64,000 nucleotides of DNA, from assembly GCA_002104895.1 (NCBI GenBank), contig MCFG01000008.1:162501-226500 (forward strand), written 5' to 3'. The DNA comes from Anaeromyces robustus (taxonomy: Eukaryota; Neocallimastigomycota; Neocallimastigomycetes; Neocallimastigales; Neocallimastigaceae). Below, one piece after another: positions 24,398 to 36,994 of this stretch. The translations under genes and the position numbers were made by a program. Under the pieces are notes generated by a model. It saw nothing but the letters and a program-made list of their open reading frames with translations. It ran no database searches and was not told the DNA's origin. Numbering within the stretch: position 1 is the stretch's first letter; every line of letters begins with the position of its first letter.

Positions 24398-24707
24398 GAA
24401 TTTCGTCCGATAACTATTATTATAAGCAGAAGTAAGTTCTTACTCAAGCCAGCTATCTCAATCACCGTACTAAGCGAGTGGTTTTCGCTGCTCTGTTGCC
24501 AGCCTCACGCGTTGCCCACTTCGTTAATAACCTTGTCAAAGGACTTACATCCTCCAACGAATGTTAACTCAGCACTTGAATAAGACCGACTCTCTACATA
24601 AGAAAGTCCTAAATCACAATCTTATAACTCATATCGTTCTACATTCAGTCGCTCAGAAGTTTAGCTTACAGGTATACACCGCTATACCCGACTGATAAAA
24701 GCGAGGA
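24393..24707 (-). ncRNA. Signal recognition particle RNA (7SL/SRP RNA)
   Basis: The SRP RNA binds Srp54, Srp19 and Srp68/72 and guides ribosomes to the ER membrane. Read on the minus strand, the helix 8 signature is GGCTGGCAACAGAGCAG followed by CGAAAACC (within 24474-24510): a GNAR-type tetraloop (GGCA) with the conserved AGCAG side, aligning base for base with the eukaryotic GGUCGGAAACGGAGCAG. The 5' end carries an Alu-domain-like segment, ACCTGTAAGC followed by TTCTGAGCGACTGA, with the UGUAA U-turn motif. The long helix 5 is visible: 24575-24586 pairs with 24436-24448, and 24621-24636 with 24408-24426. The transcript of about 315 bases ends at a run of eight T, as expected for RNA polymerase III. 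The block stands out from its surroundings by base composition. Ends are approximate. Confidence 0.88.
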
Positions 24708-24879
24708 TAAATTTTATTTATAAAAAGGTATTTTTATAAAAAAAATAAATTTTATGGACAAAAAAATTTAAATATGATTGGTGAAAATTTTTCATAATTT
24801 TCTTTAAATCAATAAAATTTTATAAAATATATAAATAATATAAATTATAACAAAGTGAAAGAATAATAACCCAAACTTA

Positions 24880-25180
24880 TAAATACCCTAACCTATAATA
24901 TAACTCTTTTTTTTTTTTTATAGACATATATAATGTATTGGAAAACTTAATAACGGACTCAATCTACAATCATATTCCAAGGAAATTGCCAAATAATAGA
25001 GAACCGCATTTCAAATTATTAAGACTTAATTCTACTCAATATACTAATATTATTAAGTAACTATGCCTCAATTACTTAACTGAAGCAATCTGTGAAAAAC
25101 CACTGTGCTTTGGATTAATATAGTATTGAACCAGAAGCCTCATTATATGTTACGAATACGTCTCAAAAAAATATACTTTT
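24880..25180 (+). other. Second foldable non-coding block, candidate ncRNA of unknown type
   Basis: Most of this block is less AT-biased than normal intergenic DNA here and has no open frame. ACATATATAATG (24924-24935) can close with CATTATATGT (25141-25150). Inside, TTAAGTAA and TTACTTAA form a perfect 8-bp hairpin around an 11-base loop near 25053-25079, and GTATT/AATAC arms occur near 25120-25159. A T run follows at about 25170-25179. ACCCTAACC, 1.5 units of a CCCTAA permutation, lies at 24885-24893. The strand of transcription is not established. No match to RNase P, MRP, U1-U6 or U3 consensus motifs was apparent by eye. Confidence 0.35.
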
Positions 25181-25800
25181 TTTTTTTATATTCTATTAAA
25201 CTTCCTTTTTCCTTTTCTTTTTAGATATTTAAGTTTTTTTTTCCTTTTTTTTTTTTTTTTTTTTAATATTCATATATTCACTGATTAAATTATTTATTAT
25301 TAAAAAAATTTATTCAATTTATGTAATGAAAGTTTAGAAGGTTTTTAAAATAATTTAAAATAATTTATTATTTTAATTTACATTCAAAATTATTAAAATA
25401 AAAAATTAAAGATATTAATATAAGATATTAGTATATTATAATAAAGATTTTTACTTTTATTTTTTTCTGAATATAGAAAAAAAAAGTTTTAAAGATTATT
25501 TTTTTTTTAGAAATGTAATATCTAAAAAAATCTTTCTTCAAAACTAATCAAAAAGAATTAATTTTTTTAGTTTACTTATAATTTTTATACTAATAAAATT
25601 TATATTTAGATTTTATTTTTATTCAAATGCCTATATTTTTATTAATACATTTTATACATATTTTATAATACATATTTTATAATTATTATATATCATTTAA
25701 TTTAAAATATTATATAAAAGAATTCTATAATAATAAATAGTAAAATACCATAAGAAGAATAAATATAATATTAAACTTAAATTTCTAACATATTAATATA

Positions 25801-25839
25801 AATTAGATTTTAAAGCAAATCTAATTTTTTTTTTTTTTT
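25801..25839 (+). other. Terminator-like hairpin followed by a T run
   Basis: AATTAGATTT (25801-25810) and AAATCTAATT (25817-25826) are perfect reverse complements around a six-base loop, followed immediately by about a dozen T. It could end a pol III transcript, or be chance in AT-rich DNA. Confidence 0.35.
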
Positions 25840-25840
25840 A

Positions 25841-26205
25841 GTGGATATAAAAAGTATCATATTTTTATTTTTTTATTTTTCCAACTGATTTACATCTTTT
25901 CTTTTTTTTTTTTTTTTTTTTTCTGTTTATTATCAAATATAATTTTTTTTTGTTAACGGCTAAGCATTAATTATAAATTCCCCTAAAACTAAGCAATAAG
26001 AATTAATTTTGATTTTTTACATATTAAAATTAAAAGTTATTTAAAAAAATTTTTTTTTTTTGTTAGTGGATATTAAAAAATATAATATTTAAATTTATTT
26101 TCCAACTAATTTATGTCTTTATTTTTTCACCTTTTTTTTTTTTTTCTGTTAATTATTAAATATAACTTTTTTGTCACCTGTTATGTATTAACTTTAAAAT
26201 AAACT
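25841..26205. repeat. Diverged tandem duplication (two copies, about 140 bp each)
   Basis: Two stretches beginning at 25841 and 26066 share the same order of blocks: GTGGATAT, then an A/T-rich run, CCAACT-ATTTA, a CTTTT polypyrimidine run, TTCTGTT, ATTA-AAATATAA and a GCATTAA/GTATTAA block. Sequence between blocks has diverged. Confidence 0.6.
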
Positions 26206-26237
26206 TTGTTTTATTTTATATAGATATATTAAGAAAA

Positions 26238-27297
26238 ATGAAAATATTATATGTATATATTGTATTAATATTATTTATAGCAAAATTAATAAAATCTATT
26301 AAAGTATCAATTGATAATGAGAACGATTTAATAAATTATCTCAATACTTATAAAAATACATCAGATGATGAATTAATTATTAATATAAATAAAAAAAGTA
26401 TAGAAATAACAAATGATATTACAATTGAAAATTACAAAAAAATATCTATTATCGGAGAATCAAAAGGAAATTCAATCTTAAAATTTAGTAGTACATCATT
26501 AGGTTTTAAATTTAAAAATTCTACACAAATTTTATTGAACAATTTCACTCTTTATGGATATTTACATTTTGAAGATATTAAAAATATTAATATCAAAAAT
26601 TTTATATTATATGGATCAATAAAATATAATAATCACTGTAAAAATAAAGAAATTATAGAAATTTATAAACTTACATATAATGCATTATCTGATACTAAAA
26701 CAAAGCATTGTATACAATTATATGGAAATGTAAATATTAATAAATCATCTTTTTATGGAAGTTCTTCTTGTTCAGATAGTATAATTTATTATGATGGTGA
26801 CAATGTAAATAAGATTAAAATAACAGATTCATCTTTTGATGGAGCATATTCAAATAATTGTCTTACTATAGTTAATTCAGTATCATCAAGTATAACATCA
26901 TCAATATTTGAACGAGGAGCATCACATATTGAGGGAGGGTAAATAAATAATATTATTATATTATAATAAATCATTATATAGCCATTGGAATCTTCTTTAA
27001 TATTTTATTTTATTCTTTATCGTATTTTATTATTGATATTATATTAATATTAATATTCTTATATATTTTTATTTTTTTATATTTTTATTTTATTCTAAAT
27101 TTTTTTTCTCAAAGTGGAGCAATTCGAGTAAAGAACAATAGTTTTGTGGATGTTAAAAATTGTAAATTTAATGATAACTATTCATTAATTAATGGTGGAA
27201 TTTTTTATATTTATAATATAGAACAATTTAATGCAACAAATATTTCAGCAAATAATTCAACAGCTATACAGAAAGTAAGAGAAATATAAAATGAAAA

Positions 27298-27334
<37 letters not shown>

Positions 27335-29752
27335 ATTTTATATATGTATTTCTTATTTGTAAATTTGTAATATTAAAAAATAAATAAAATAAATATTTAT
27401 TCAAAGGGGAGCTTCTTATATGCATACTCTTCTAATTCTAATCTTCATTCAACTTTGAATATTGCTGATATTGAACTACATGATATTGGAAATATTAGTG
27501 AAAAAATAAAATATGGAGGATTAATAGCAAGGTTCATTATATAATTAATATATTATTATTATTATTTATTAACATAATACATAAAATATTTGATTTATTT
27601 ATTTATTAATAATTTTTTTTATTAAGTGTTGAAGGAACTTTATCCTTATATTTAAAAAATATTAATGGTGAATATTTAAACGGTGGAAATGGAGTCAGTG
27701 CATTTATACTAGATGGAGATTCTTCTATAATTATAGAGTAAAATAAACTTATTTTTAATGATTATATAAGATTATAAATGAATAATACTTATATATATAT
27801 ATTTTAAATTTTTAAATTTTTTTTTTTATAAAATTTCAATTTTATTAAATATAGAGATATCACACTTAATGAAGTTAGTAGTTCTAATATTGGCGGTGTA
27901 CTTCTTACCTCATCTAATCACATTCATAAATCAAAATTTAGTGTAATTAATGGTACTTTTACTAATTTTTATCAGAATTATCACTTTGAATCGTCAACAT
28001 TTATTTGGGCTTCACAAAATATAGAAATTCTTTTAGAAAAGTATAATAAAAATAATATAATAATAATAATAATAATAATATATATATATAATATAAAAAA
28101 AGATAAATAATATATTTAACAAATATATATTTTTTAATCTTTTAACATATATATATGTAGTTGTTCTATTAATGATATATATGGCAATAAGGGATAATAA
28201 TATTTATTAAGATTATATTATTATAAACATTTTAATTATGAAATAAATTATTTAATTATTTTTTTTTATAATAGTTTTATTTATAGTGAAAATCCATCTA
28301 TAATAAATTTAAAAAATGTTACTATATACAATCATGATTCAAATTATCCATATACTTTAATATATAATAAAGATTTTTATAATACAATACATAATGATAG
28401 TATGTAAGAAAAAAAAATTTTTTTTTATTATTTAATTAAAAAGGTTGTATATATCTTTAAATATTAATTAAATTATATAAAAAATATTAAAATAGATGAA
28501 TTGATATTAGATAATGTTATAATAAAAGAGTATCATTCATGTAAAGGTAAGAATCATTAAAATATTTGAAAAGAAAAGAAAAAAAAAAAAGAAATAAAAA
28601 ATGAAAATATGGTATTCTAATAATATATTTATTAATTAAAAATATATTTATGTAGGAGTAATAAAATATGGCTCTGGTGATGTGACTATTAGAAATTCTG
28701 AAGTATATACATATATATTAATATATTAATATATAGAAATATGTATATCTTATTAAGTAGTAATAAATATCAGTTTTATTAACAGTATTTTAAATTATTA
28801 TTATTATTATAAAAATGAACTTTATTATTTTAATATTTTTAGTTTTTAGATATTTTTAGTTGTCTTTACTCTTTTAAATGCTATTCTTCAATTAAAGATC
28901 TTGAATTAGCAATTGAAGGGGAATTTGGTAATATTGGATCAGAAGCTACATTATTAATAAAAAATACCACTTTTAATGGAATCTTTCAAAGTAAGGAAAA
29001 TATTATAGAAATAAAGTTATTTTTGAGTCATACTTTAGATATTAATTAATAAAATTTACTTTTAGAAATTGGCTTTAAAGCAAAACAATTCTCTAATATA
29101 ACAATTAGTGATTCAGAAATAATATATTCCTCTTTTGATTATGGATTTATAAATATTGATACCACTCAAGATCAGTTTGGTCATTATAAAGTTTATAACA
29201 CAATTTTCGCATATAATATGGGACAATATGGTCCTTTAATAAATATTAATGAAATAAATTCCGATTCATCAGCTTTGTTCAGTAATGTAACATTAATAGA
29301 AAATTTTTCTATTTATTCCGGTGGAGTAGTATATTCAACAAGTAATTCAACAAATCTTTATGTTAAATTTATTGATTGTACATTTGATAATAACTCTTCG
29401 CATTATGGTACTCAATAAAATATTTTAAATAATAAATAATAATATCAATTTAAAGTTAAATATATATATTAAATTTATAAGTAAATATAATATTAATTAT
29501 ATATAGGTTTTATTTCATACTCAGTAACAAAAGAGTTTGAACCTTTTTTTTCAAATTATGATGATTTAAAAAGTATTGAAAATAACTTTGCAACTTATCC
29601 AACAAAAATCGAACTTGATGAAAATTCAACTAATTTAATATCAGTATTATCGGGAGACACGATTTCAAATCAAATTAAATGTAACTATATAAATAAAACT
29701 ATATAAATATATAAAATTAATTTTTAAATAAGAAAACAGATATATAATTGAG

Positions 29753-29828
<76 letters not shown>

Positions 29829-30474
29829 AAATAATGAATAATAATATATTATATATAATAATTAATTAAATTTTATAATTCTTTATATAATTTGATAGAT
29901 AAACTTTATGATGATTATGGAAATAGTAATATGATAATTTATTAATATTAATTATATTAAAAATTTATAGATAATAAAATTTAAATTTCTATATAATAGT
30001 GATTGCTATTCATAGTGATATAGATTTAATAATTGTGGATACGGGTTTCTTTTTTTTTAATGTTGAAATTAACGACACTCGTAATGCTTTTGTTAATAGC
30101 CAACGTATATCTTATTGTGCTGATGATGGATGCTCTTTACCTGAGTTAAAAGGTGAAATATAAAAATAAATATGTTTTTACATTATTAGACTTATTAATT
30201 ATATATATATATATATATATTAAGTGATAGGAAATCCGGGACATTATAAGCTTCAAATAAATATAATTAAAAATAGTAAAATTTTTATATATTATTTTAT
30301 TAATTTATTTATATTAATTTTCTTGAAATATTACTAAATTATATATTAAATTTTATCTTCAAAAAGGTCCATTTAATGAATATATTAAAAATAATGCATA
30401 TGTTGATATAATGATTAAAGAATGTAATGATTTATATAGATATCAAGACATTGAAAATGTTGGATTTAAATCTT

Positions 30475-30511
<37 letters not shown>

Positions 30512-32165
30512 TAATAATTTAGTTATTACTATTTATTTATAATATATATATATAATTATAATTATAATTAAAATTAATTCAAAAAAAGTTATTTACCTAA
30601 ATGTGACTATTCATGCAATGGAGGAATATGCATTAATAATAATGTATGCGATTGTTCAAAAATAGGTGTTAAAGGTTTATTATGCGATGAATTTTACAAA
30701 TTGGAAAGGAATATATTAATTGATATCATTTCGAAAATTATATCTATATTATTAATGGTTATTACCTTAATATTAATAATATGTGTAGTCTATTATCGAA
30801 ATCATCCAATAATTAAAGCCAGTTAGTAATTAAATTATAAAATAAAATAATTAAATATATATAATTACATCAATTAATTTATAAAATTATTATCATTATT
30901 ATTTTTTTAATAATAATAATAGGTAATATATATTTTACGATTTTTATTTTAGTTGGAATTTTATTTAATTGTATATATGTTTTGTTATTGACAGAAGAAA
31001 ACAAAACCAAAAAGACATGTATTGCTAATTATTTTTTTAGTAATTTGGTAATTATTATAATATTATGATATTTCATTATTAAAATCATGTTATAATTAAT
31101 AATTTGGATTATTTGATGAATGAATTATATATATATTTATATATATTAAGTCTTTATGTAATTACTAAAAAAAAATAATTATATATATTAATTTTATTAT
31201 AGGGATTTTCATTAATATTTGGTTCTCTTTTAATAAAAAACCATATAATATACAGAATGTATAAATACATATTAATATTTTTTTTTATTTTTATTTATTA
31301 GTATTATTTCATTAATTATAAAATATAATCATATTTAATAGTATATTATTTTTATTCATTTTTATATACTTATATTATTGACAAAAAAAAAAAAAAAAGA
31401 TTTAATAACATTAAAAGAATTAAAGTTGATATAAAAAGAAGAGATACTTTATTAGAATTGTTATCTATAGCGGGAGTACATATAGTTTTTTTATTATATT
31501 TAGTATTATTTAAAAAAATAAAGTCAGAACAAAATTATACAAAGGATAAAAAAGAATATACAATATGTTCATATCCCCCAGAAAAAAGAATTAGGTAATT
31601 TCTGATTTTATTTAATATTAAATTAATTTTATTATAAAATTTGTGTGCTTTAAAAAAAAATTATAAATAACAAATAATAATATATAAATAGTGATATATT
31701 TAATTTAGCAATACTTTTTATTGGCTCAATACTATCTTATAAAACAAGAAATGCAAAAGATATATTTAAAGAGGTAATTGATAAAAAAAAATAATAATTA
31801 TATATTATTATATATTATAAGAATAACAATAATAATATTATTATCAAAATAATCGTATATATGTATATATGGATTTTTTATTGTGAAATTATAATTATTT
31901 GATTAAAAAAATAAAATAAAATTATATATGAATGTATATAAAATAGAAAACCTCTATTCCAGTATATACGCATTTATTATCAATGATTTTAACAAATATA
32001 ATAAATAATGAAAATGGATTGACAGTTGTCATACAAGATTTATTTAGCATTTTCGGAACTATTATTAATACTGTTGTTACAATATATTTCCTTTATATAA
32101 TCAAACTATATGAAATTTTTGATAAAAATAATTCAAAGAAAGACAGTTCTAGTAAATCATACTAA
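26238..32165 (+). CDS. Beta-helix/EGF ectodomain fused to a class C GPCR-like 7TM core, 22 exons
   Basis: Exons end at 26938, 27274, 27531, 27737, 28040, 28193(?), 28399, 28546, 28702, 28990, 29407, 29680, 29925, 30152, 30275, 30475, 30821, 31047, 31258, 31594, 31773 and 32165; all phases agree and give about 1150 residues. A signal peptide (LYVYIVLILFIA) leads into about 560 residues of short repeats (NVNINKSSFYG, NCSINDIYGNKG, GGVVYSTSNST) typical of a right-handed parallel beta-helix. An Ig-like/filamin-like stretch follows, then an EGF-like module, C-D-x-x-C-N-G-G-x-C-x(5)-C-D-C, near residues 850-865. The last 260 residues carry seven hydrophobic segments with class C hallmarks: YRNHPIIKAS after TM1, FGSLLIKN and RIFNN around TM3, SYKTRNAKD after TM5 and IPVYTHLL in TM6. 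A cell-surface receptor is inferred; ligand unknown. Exon 6 lacks a GT donor. Confidence 0.85.
29752..29825. repeat. (AAAT)n tract inside intron 12 of the GPCR-like gene
   Basis: About 18 uninterrupted AAAT units between exons ending at 29680 and starting at 29899. Confidence 0.9.
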
Positions 32166-32670
32166 ATGAATCAATTTTTATAATTAGTAATATAATAATT
32201 TTTTTTATAATTAATAATTTGATTTAAATAAAAAAAAAATTATATTAATTATTTTTCAATTTATAATATACATATATAATATACTATAAGTATAATAATT
32301 GTAACATAATAATACTAATATTATATTTTTGTAATGTAAAAATTTATAAATATTTTTTTCGGATGTACTACTGGAGCTATATTATTATTATTTATATTAT
32401 TACTATTATTTATTTATTCTTATTATTATTCAACATTATTATCATTCACTGCTATTATTTATTAATTAATCATTATTTAATATTATTATTTATTTTTTAT
32501 TATTAAAAATAAAATAAGTGGATTAATTTTTAAAGAGTATTAATATAGTTATATTATGATTTCAATTAAAATTAATTAAAAGTTTGCTATAAAAAGAAAC
32601 TTTTAATTAATTCTAATGTGGCTTGAATACAATATATTGACTTATAAATAAATTGTAAATAAATGAATAA

Positions 32671-32855
<185 letters not shown>

Positions 32856-33093
32856 GTTATATATTATTATTGTTACTATTATTGTGATTTTTAAATTATT
32901 TTTGAAATTTCTAAAGGTATTACAAAAACTTTTTTTATAATAAAAATATATATAATAAGCATATTTAAACAAATATTAAAAAATTATGTTATATTGTGAT
33001 TTTAATTAATTTTATAATATAATATATTAATTATTATTGAATTCAATTGATTGATTATATATAGTATTAGTAATTTAAACTTTATTAAAAGTT

Positions 33094-33094
33094 A

Positions 33095-33141
<47 letters not shown>

Positions 33142-33178
33142 ATACATAAATAAATAAATAAATAAATAAATACATACA

Positions 33179-33209
<31 letters not shown>

Positions 33210-33214
33210 ATACA

Positions 33215-33253
<39 letters not shown>

Positions 33254-33258
33254 ATACA

Positions 33259-33293
<35 letters not shown>

Positions 33294-33298
33294 ATACA

Positions 33299-33358
<60 letters not shown>

Positions 33359-33367
33359 AAATAAATA
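33094..33367. repeat. (AAAT)n microsatellite with spaced ACAT variants
   Basis: About 65 tetranucleotide units. ACAT variants interrupt the array at irregular intervals (near 33143, 33171-33176, 33211, 33255 and 33295), suggesting growth by copying of longer segments. Confidence 0.93.
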
Positions 33368-34205
33368 GGCAGTATTAATTTAATTATATATATATAGATA
33401 TAGTTTATAATAATATAAAAATATAAAAAAACTTTCAAATGAATAATATAATAATATATATTATTATATATTATTATATATTCATTAGTATTATTAATAT
33501 ATTACAATTAATATATTTACATTCATTTGTTTATATTAATTTTATTTAATTTTAATTTTATTTAATTTTTTTTTCTTATTTATTATTTTATATTTTTTTA
33601 TATAAATTTTTTTTTCTTGAATAATTTTTTGTAAAACCAATAAATAAATAAACAAAAATAATATTAAAACATTTTATATTTATTCGAAACAAAGGATAGA
33701 TATAAATTAGATTAAAAGTTATATAGTTATATAAACATCTTTAAAAGAAATTATATAATTAAATAAGGAATAATAATTAATACATTTTTATTAATTATTA
33801 TTTAAATCTTATATTTACTTGTAGCTTTGAAAAACTAAATAATATATAATTTAAAAGAAAGAATTGTTACTAATATAAAAAGCATTCTTTCTTTTAATTA
33901 TATATTAAAAACAAGACAATAAAAAAAATAATATTATTATAAAAATTAATCATATAAATTAAAAACAAATTTAATAGAATAATATTTTTAAAATAATTGG
34001 TAAAATAAAATTTTAATGTCCATTTTTTATTAGTATAATTAATAATTATCTATTAATTAAATATATAAATATAAATAAATATTTATATAAAATATGAATA
34101 ATAATTAATATATATAAATTCTTTTTTACAAATTTATTATATTTTGTATTCTCTATGCTGAACATATAATTTAAATAATACAGTTTCTTTTTGTAAAATT
34201 TCAAT

Positions 34206-36994
34206 ATGGATTTATTAACAGGAATAGAAAAAAATAATGTTACCTCAGTATTAAAAGATTATGAGGTATATTTAAATTATATTTTATAAAATATAATATA
34301 TATATATATTTTTTTTATTATTAAATAATTTATGTCATATGAACTAATGTTTGTAGGTTTTAGCTCAGGCAGTAGCAAAACTTTATTTGGCTTTTCCAAA
34401 TCCAAATTCTTGGAGTTATTCAAATATTGTTGGAGTAGTATCGTTTGTAAAAAGATTAAATATTTTTTCCTTTAAAATTGTTGATGTTGTAAGTGTTTCA
34501 AGTTAAAAAAACTTTAATATAATATTTATATTATTTAAATATCTTAAATATTTTCTTTATTATTATATATATTATATATATTTATATCTAATAAATGCAT
34601 TTTGTATATTATTTTATGCAAATAATATAACATATATATATGTATTTTAATATATTCTAATTAATTTAATAATATATAATAGGAAAAGAAAGAAATAATA
34701 TGGGAATATGATATTGATTCAAGTATGACATATCAAAAATCTGAAAATTATTTACACGTTTTTCCATACAAAACTATTGTAATTATATAAAATTATAATT
34801 TATTAGAATTTATACTTTTATTATTCAAATAATGATTAATATTATATATTTTTTTTTTTAAAAAAAAGAAATGTATGGCTGGTTTTTCATTTACTAATGA
34901 AACGGAAGGACAAGATTTTTATAATTGCGTTATTAATCGTCATACTAGTATAAAATCATCACCTGTTTCTAGTAGAATTGGATCTCCAAAAATAACATCT
35001 ATTTCACCAGTAACTAAAAACATAGAAATTGAAACTAAAACCAAAGATAAAAAAGAAAAGAAACGTATGTTTTAAATAATAATTTAAAATAAAATTATAC
35101 ATATTTATTAATATTATTAATATTATTCGAATAATTAATGAAATAGATAAAAAAGAAAAGAAAAGTAAGAAGGGTCTTTTTGGATTTGGAAGTAGTAAAA
35201 AATCTAAGAAAAGTAAAAAAGGACTTGATAAAAGTTTAATTGGTAAACCAACTAACTTCCGGTAATTATTTAATTTAATAATATAATAATTAATTATAAT
35301 TAATATTAATATATTATTGATAATTGATAACATATAATTTAATTTATAAACATTAAATATATTGAATATTATTGTATGTTAATAAATTATAATAATAAAT
35401 AATAATATAATCAAGTCATGAACAATATATAGGTTTTGACCCAGAAAAGGGTTTTGTTGTAAGTATATAAATAATATAATATTAATTTTTTTAATATATA
35501 TACATATTTAACAAAAATATATATGTAAATAATTTTCAATTTTATTAATTTATTTAATCTATTATAATACTAAATAAACAAGACACAAAATGCTGGCCCA
35601 GAATGGCAAGAAATTTTTAAGAAAGCTGGAATTACACCGGAAATTTTAGCTGATGATAGAAATAGAAAAATTGTTAATAAATTTATTAAAAGACATGAAT
35701 CTGAAGTAAAACGTTCAAATCTAGGTGTAGTTACACAAACTAAAAAAGGTATCATGAATAGAAATAAAATTAAATAAAATATAATATAATAAAAAATTAA
35801 ATATACGAAAATAATTATATACTAATTAAATAAATCTAATTTGTTTATAAAACTATAAATATTTTTATTGTTATAATAAAATATAATAATAATTATTATA
35901 AATATAATTTATTAAATTTTATTTCATAATAAAATGTATAGAAAAAAGACCACCACCACCACCACCTCCAAAAAAGAGACCACCACCACCACCACCTCCA
36001 AAAAAGAGAGCTCCTCCTCCACCACCTCCTCAAAGAAGACCAAACCAAGCTAGAAAAGCTCCACCACCACCACCACCTCAAAGAAAACCAAATAAGAAAA
36101 CAACAATACCATCATTTACACAAAAATCATCCATAGCACCTCAACCACCACAAAGACCTACTGTACAAACTCCATCAATACCAGTACCACCACCACCACC
36201 ACAAAGACCTACTGTACAAACTCCATCCATACCAGCACCACCAACACCATCAGCACCACCAGCACCACCACAAAGACCTACTGTACAAAGTTCTTCAATT
36301 CCAGCACCACCTCCACCACCACCAGCACCACCAGCACCACCACAAAGACCTACTGTACAAAGTTCGTCAATTCCAGCACCACCTCCACCACCACCACCTG
36401 CTCCTGTGTCAGGATCTGGTGTTCCACCACCACCACCACCACCAGTTCCATCTACTGGTAATGCTAAAAATGATCTTTTAGCTAGTATTAGAAATGCTGG
36501 TGGTATAGGTTCACTTAAACATGTTGATGAATCTCAAAAGAGGGATGCCAGTGGTTTAATTACTCCAGGTTCTTCTGCTGGACCAAGACCAACTCCACCA
36601 GCTAGTGGCTCATCTGCTCCAAAAATTGGTATGTCTGGTGATCTTTTAGCTAGTATTAGAAATGCAGGTATTGGTTCACTTAAACATGTTGACAAATCAG
36701 AAATTAGAGATACAAGTAGTGTTAAAGTTTCTAATACTACTTCAAGTTCAGCAAATACAAATGATTTAGCTGCTGCTTTAGTACAAGCTCTTACATTACG
36801 TAATGATGCTTTTGGAAGTGATGGTAAGTTTTTTTTTTTTTTTTTTTTTATTATTATTATATAATTGATTTCGATATCATTATTTCATTATTAAATATTA
36901 ATTTATTATTTATAAATATTAATTATAATTAATAGATGATAGTGATTCTGATTCTGATGACTCTGATTCTGATTCTTCTGAATGGTCAAGTTAA
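34206..36994 (+). CDS. WAS: WASP-family actin nucleation-promoting factor
   Basis: Exons 34206-34265, 34357-34488, 34683-34778, 34869-35064, 35147-35261, 35416-35458, 35583-35748, 35942-36823 and 36936-36994 give 582 residues. Domains in order: WH1/EVH1 (about 1-125), a Lys-rich basic region (about 150-190), a CRIB GTPase-binding motif at 193-213 (IGKPTNF, then H-x-x-Y-I-G in place of H-x-x-H-x-G), a long proline-rich region with repeated QRPTVQ units (about 272-440), two WH2 actin-binding motifs (near 446-464 and 503-519, both DLLASIRNAG...LKHV), a C helix near 545-560 and an Asp/Ser acidic tail with Trp580 for Arp2/3 binding. WASP is activated by Cdc42/Rho GTPases and PIP2 and drives branched actin assembly at endocytic patches or in pseudopods. 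All elements needed for activity are present. Confidence 0.95.

Larger units (their letters stand above)
25181..26237. other. Intergenic upstream of the GPCR-like gene
   Basis: Polypyrimidine and T tracts, a hairpin followed by T residues, and a diverged tandem duplication (listed separately). No coding frame. Confidence 0.5.

Noticed and set aside
24880-25180. Assignment of the second foldable block to U4, U5, RNase P or MRP RNA
   Set aside because: AATGAGG and an 11-base loop gave a superficial resemblance, but the U6-pairing stems of U4, the U5 loop sequence and the P/MRP conserved regions are absent.
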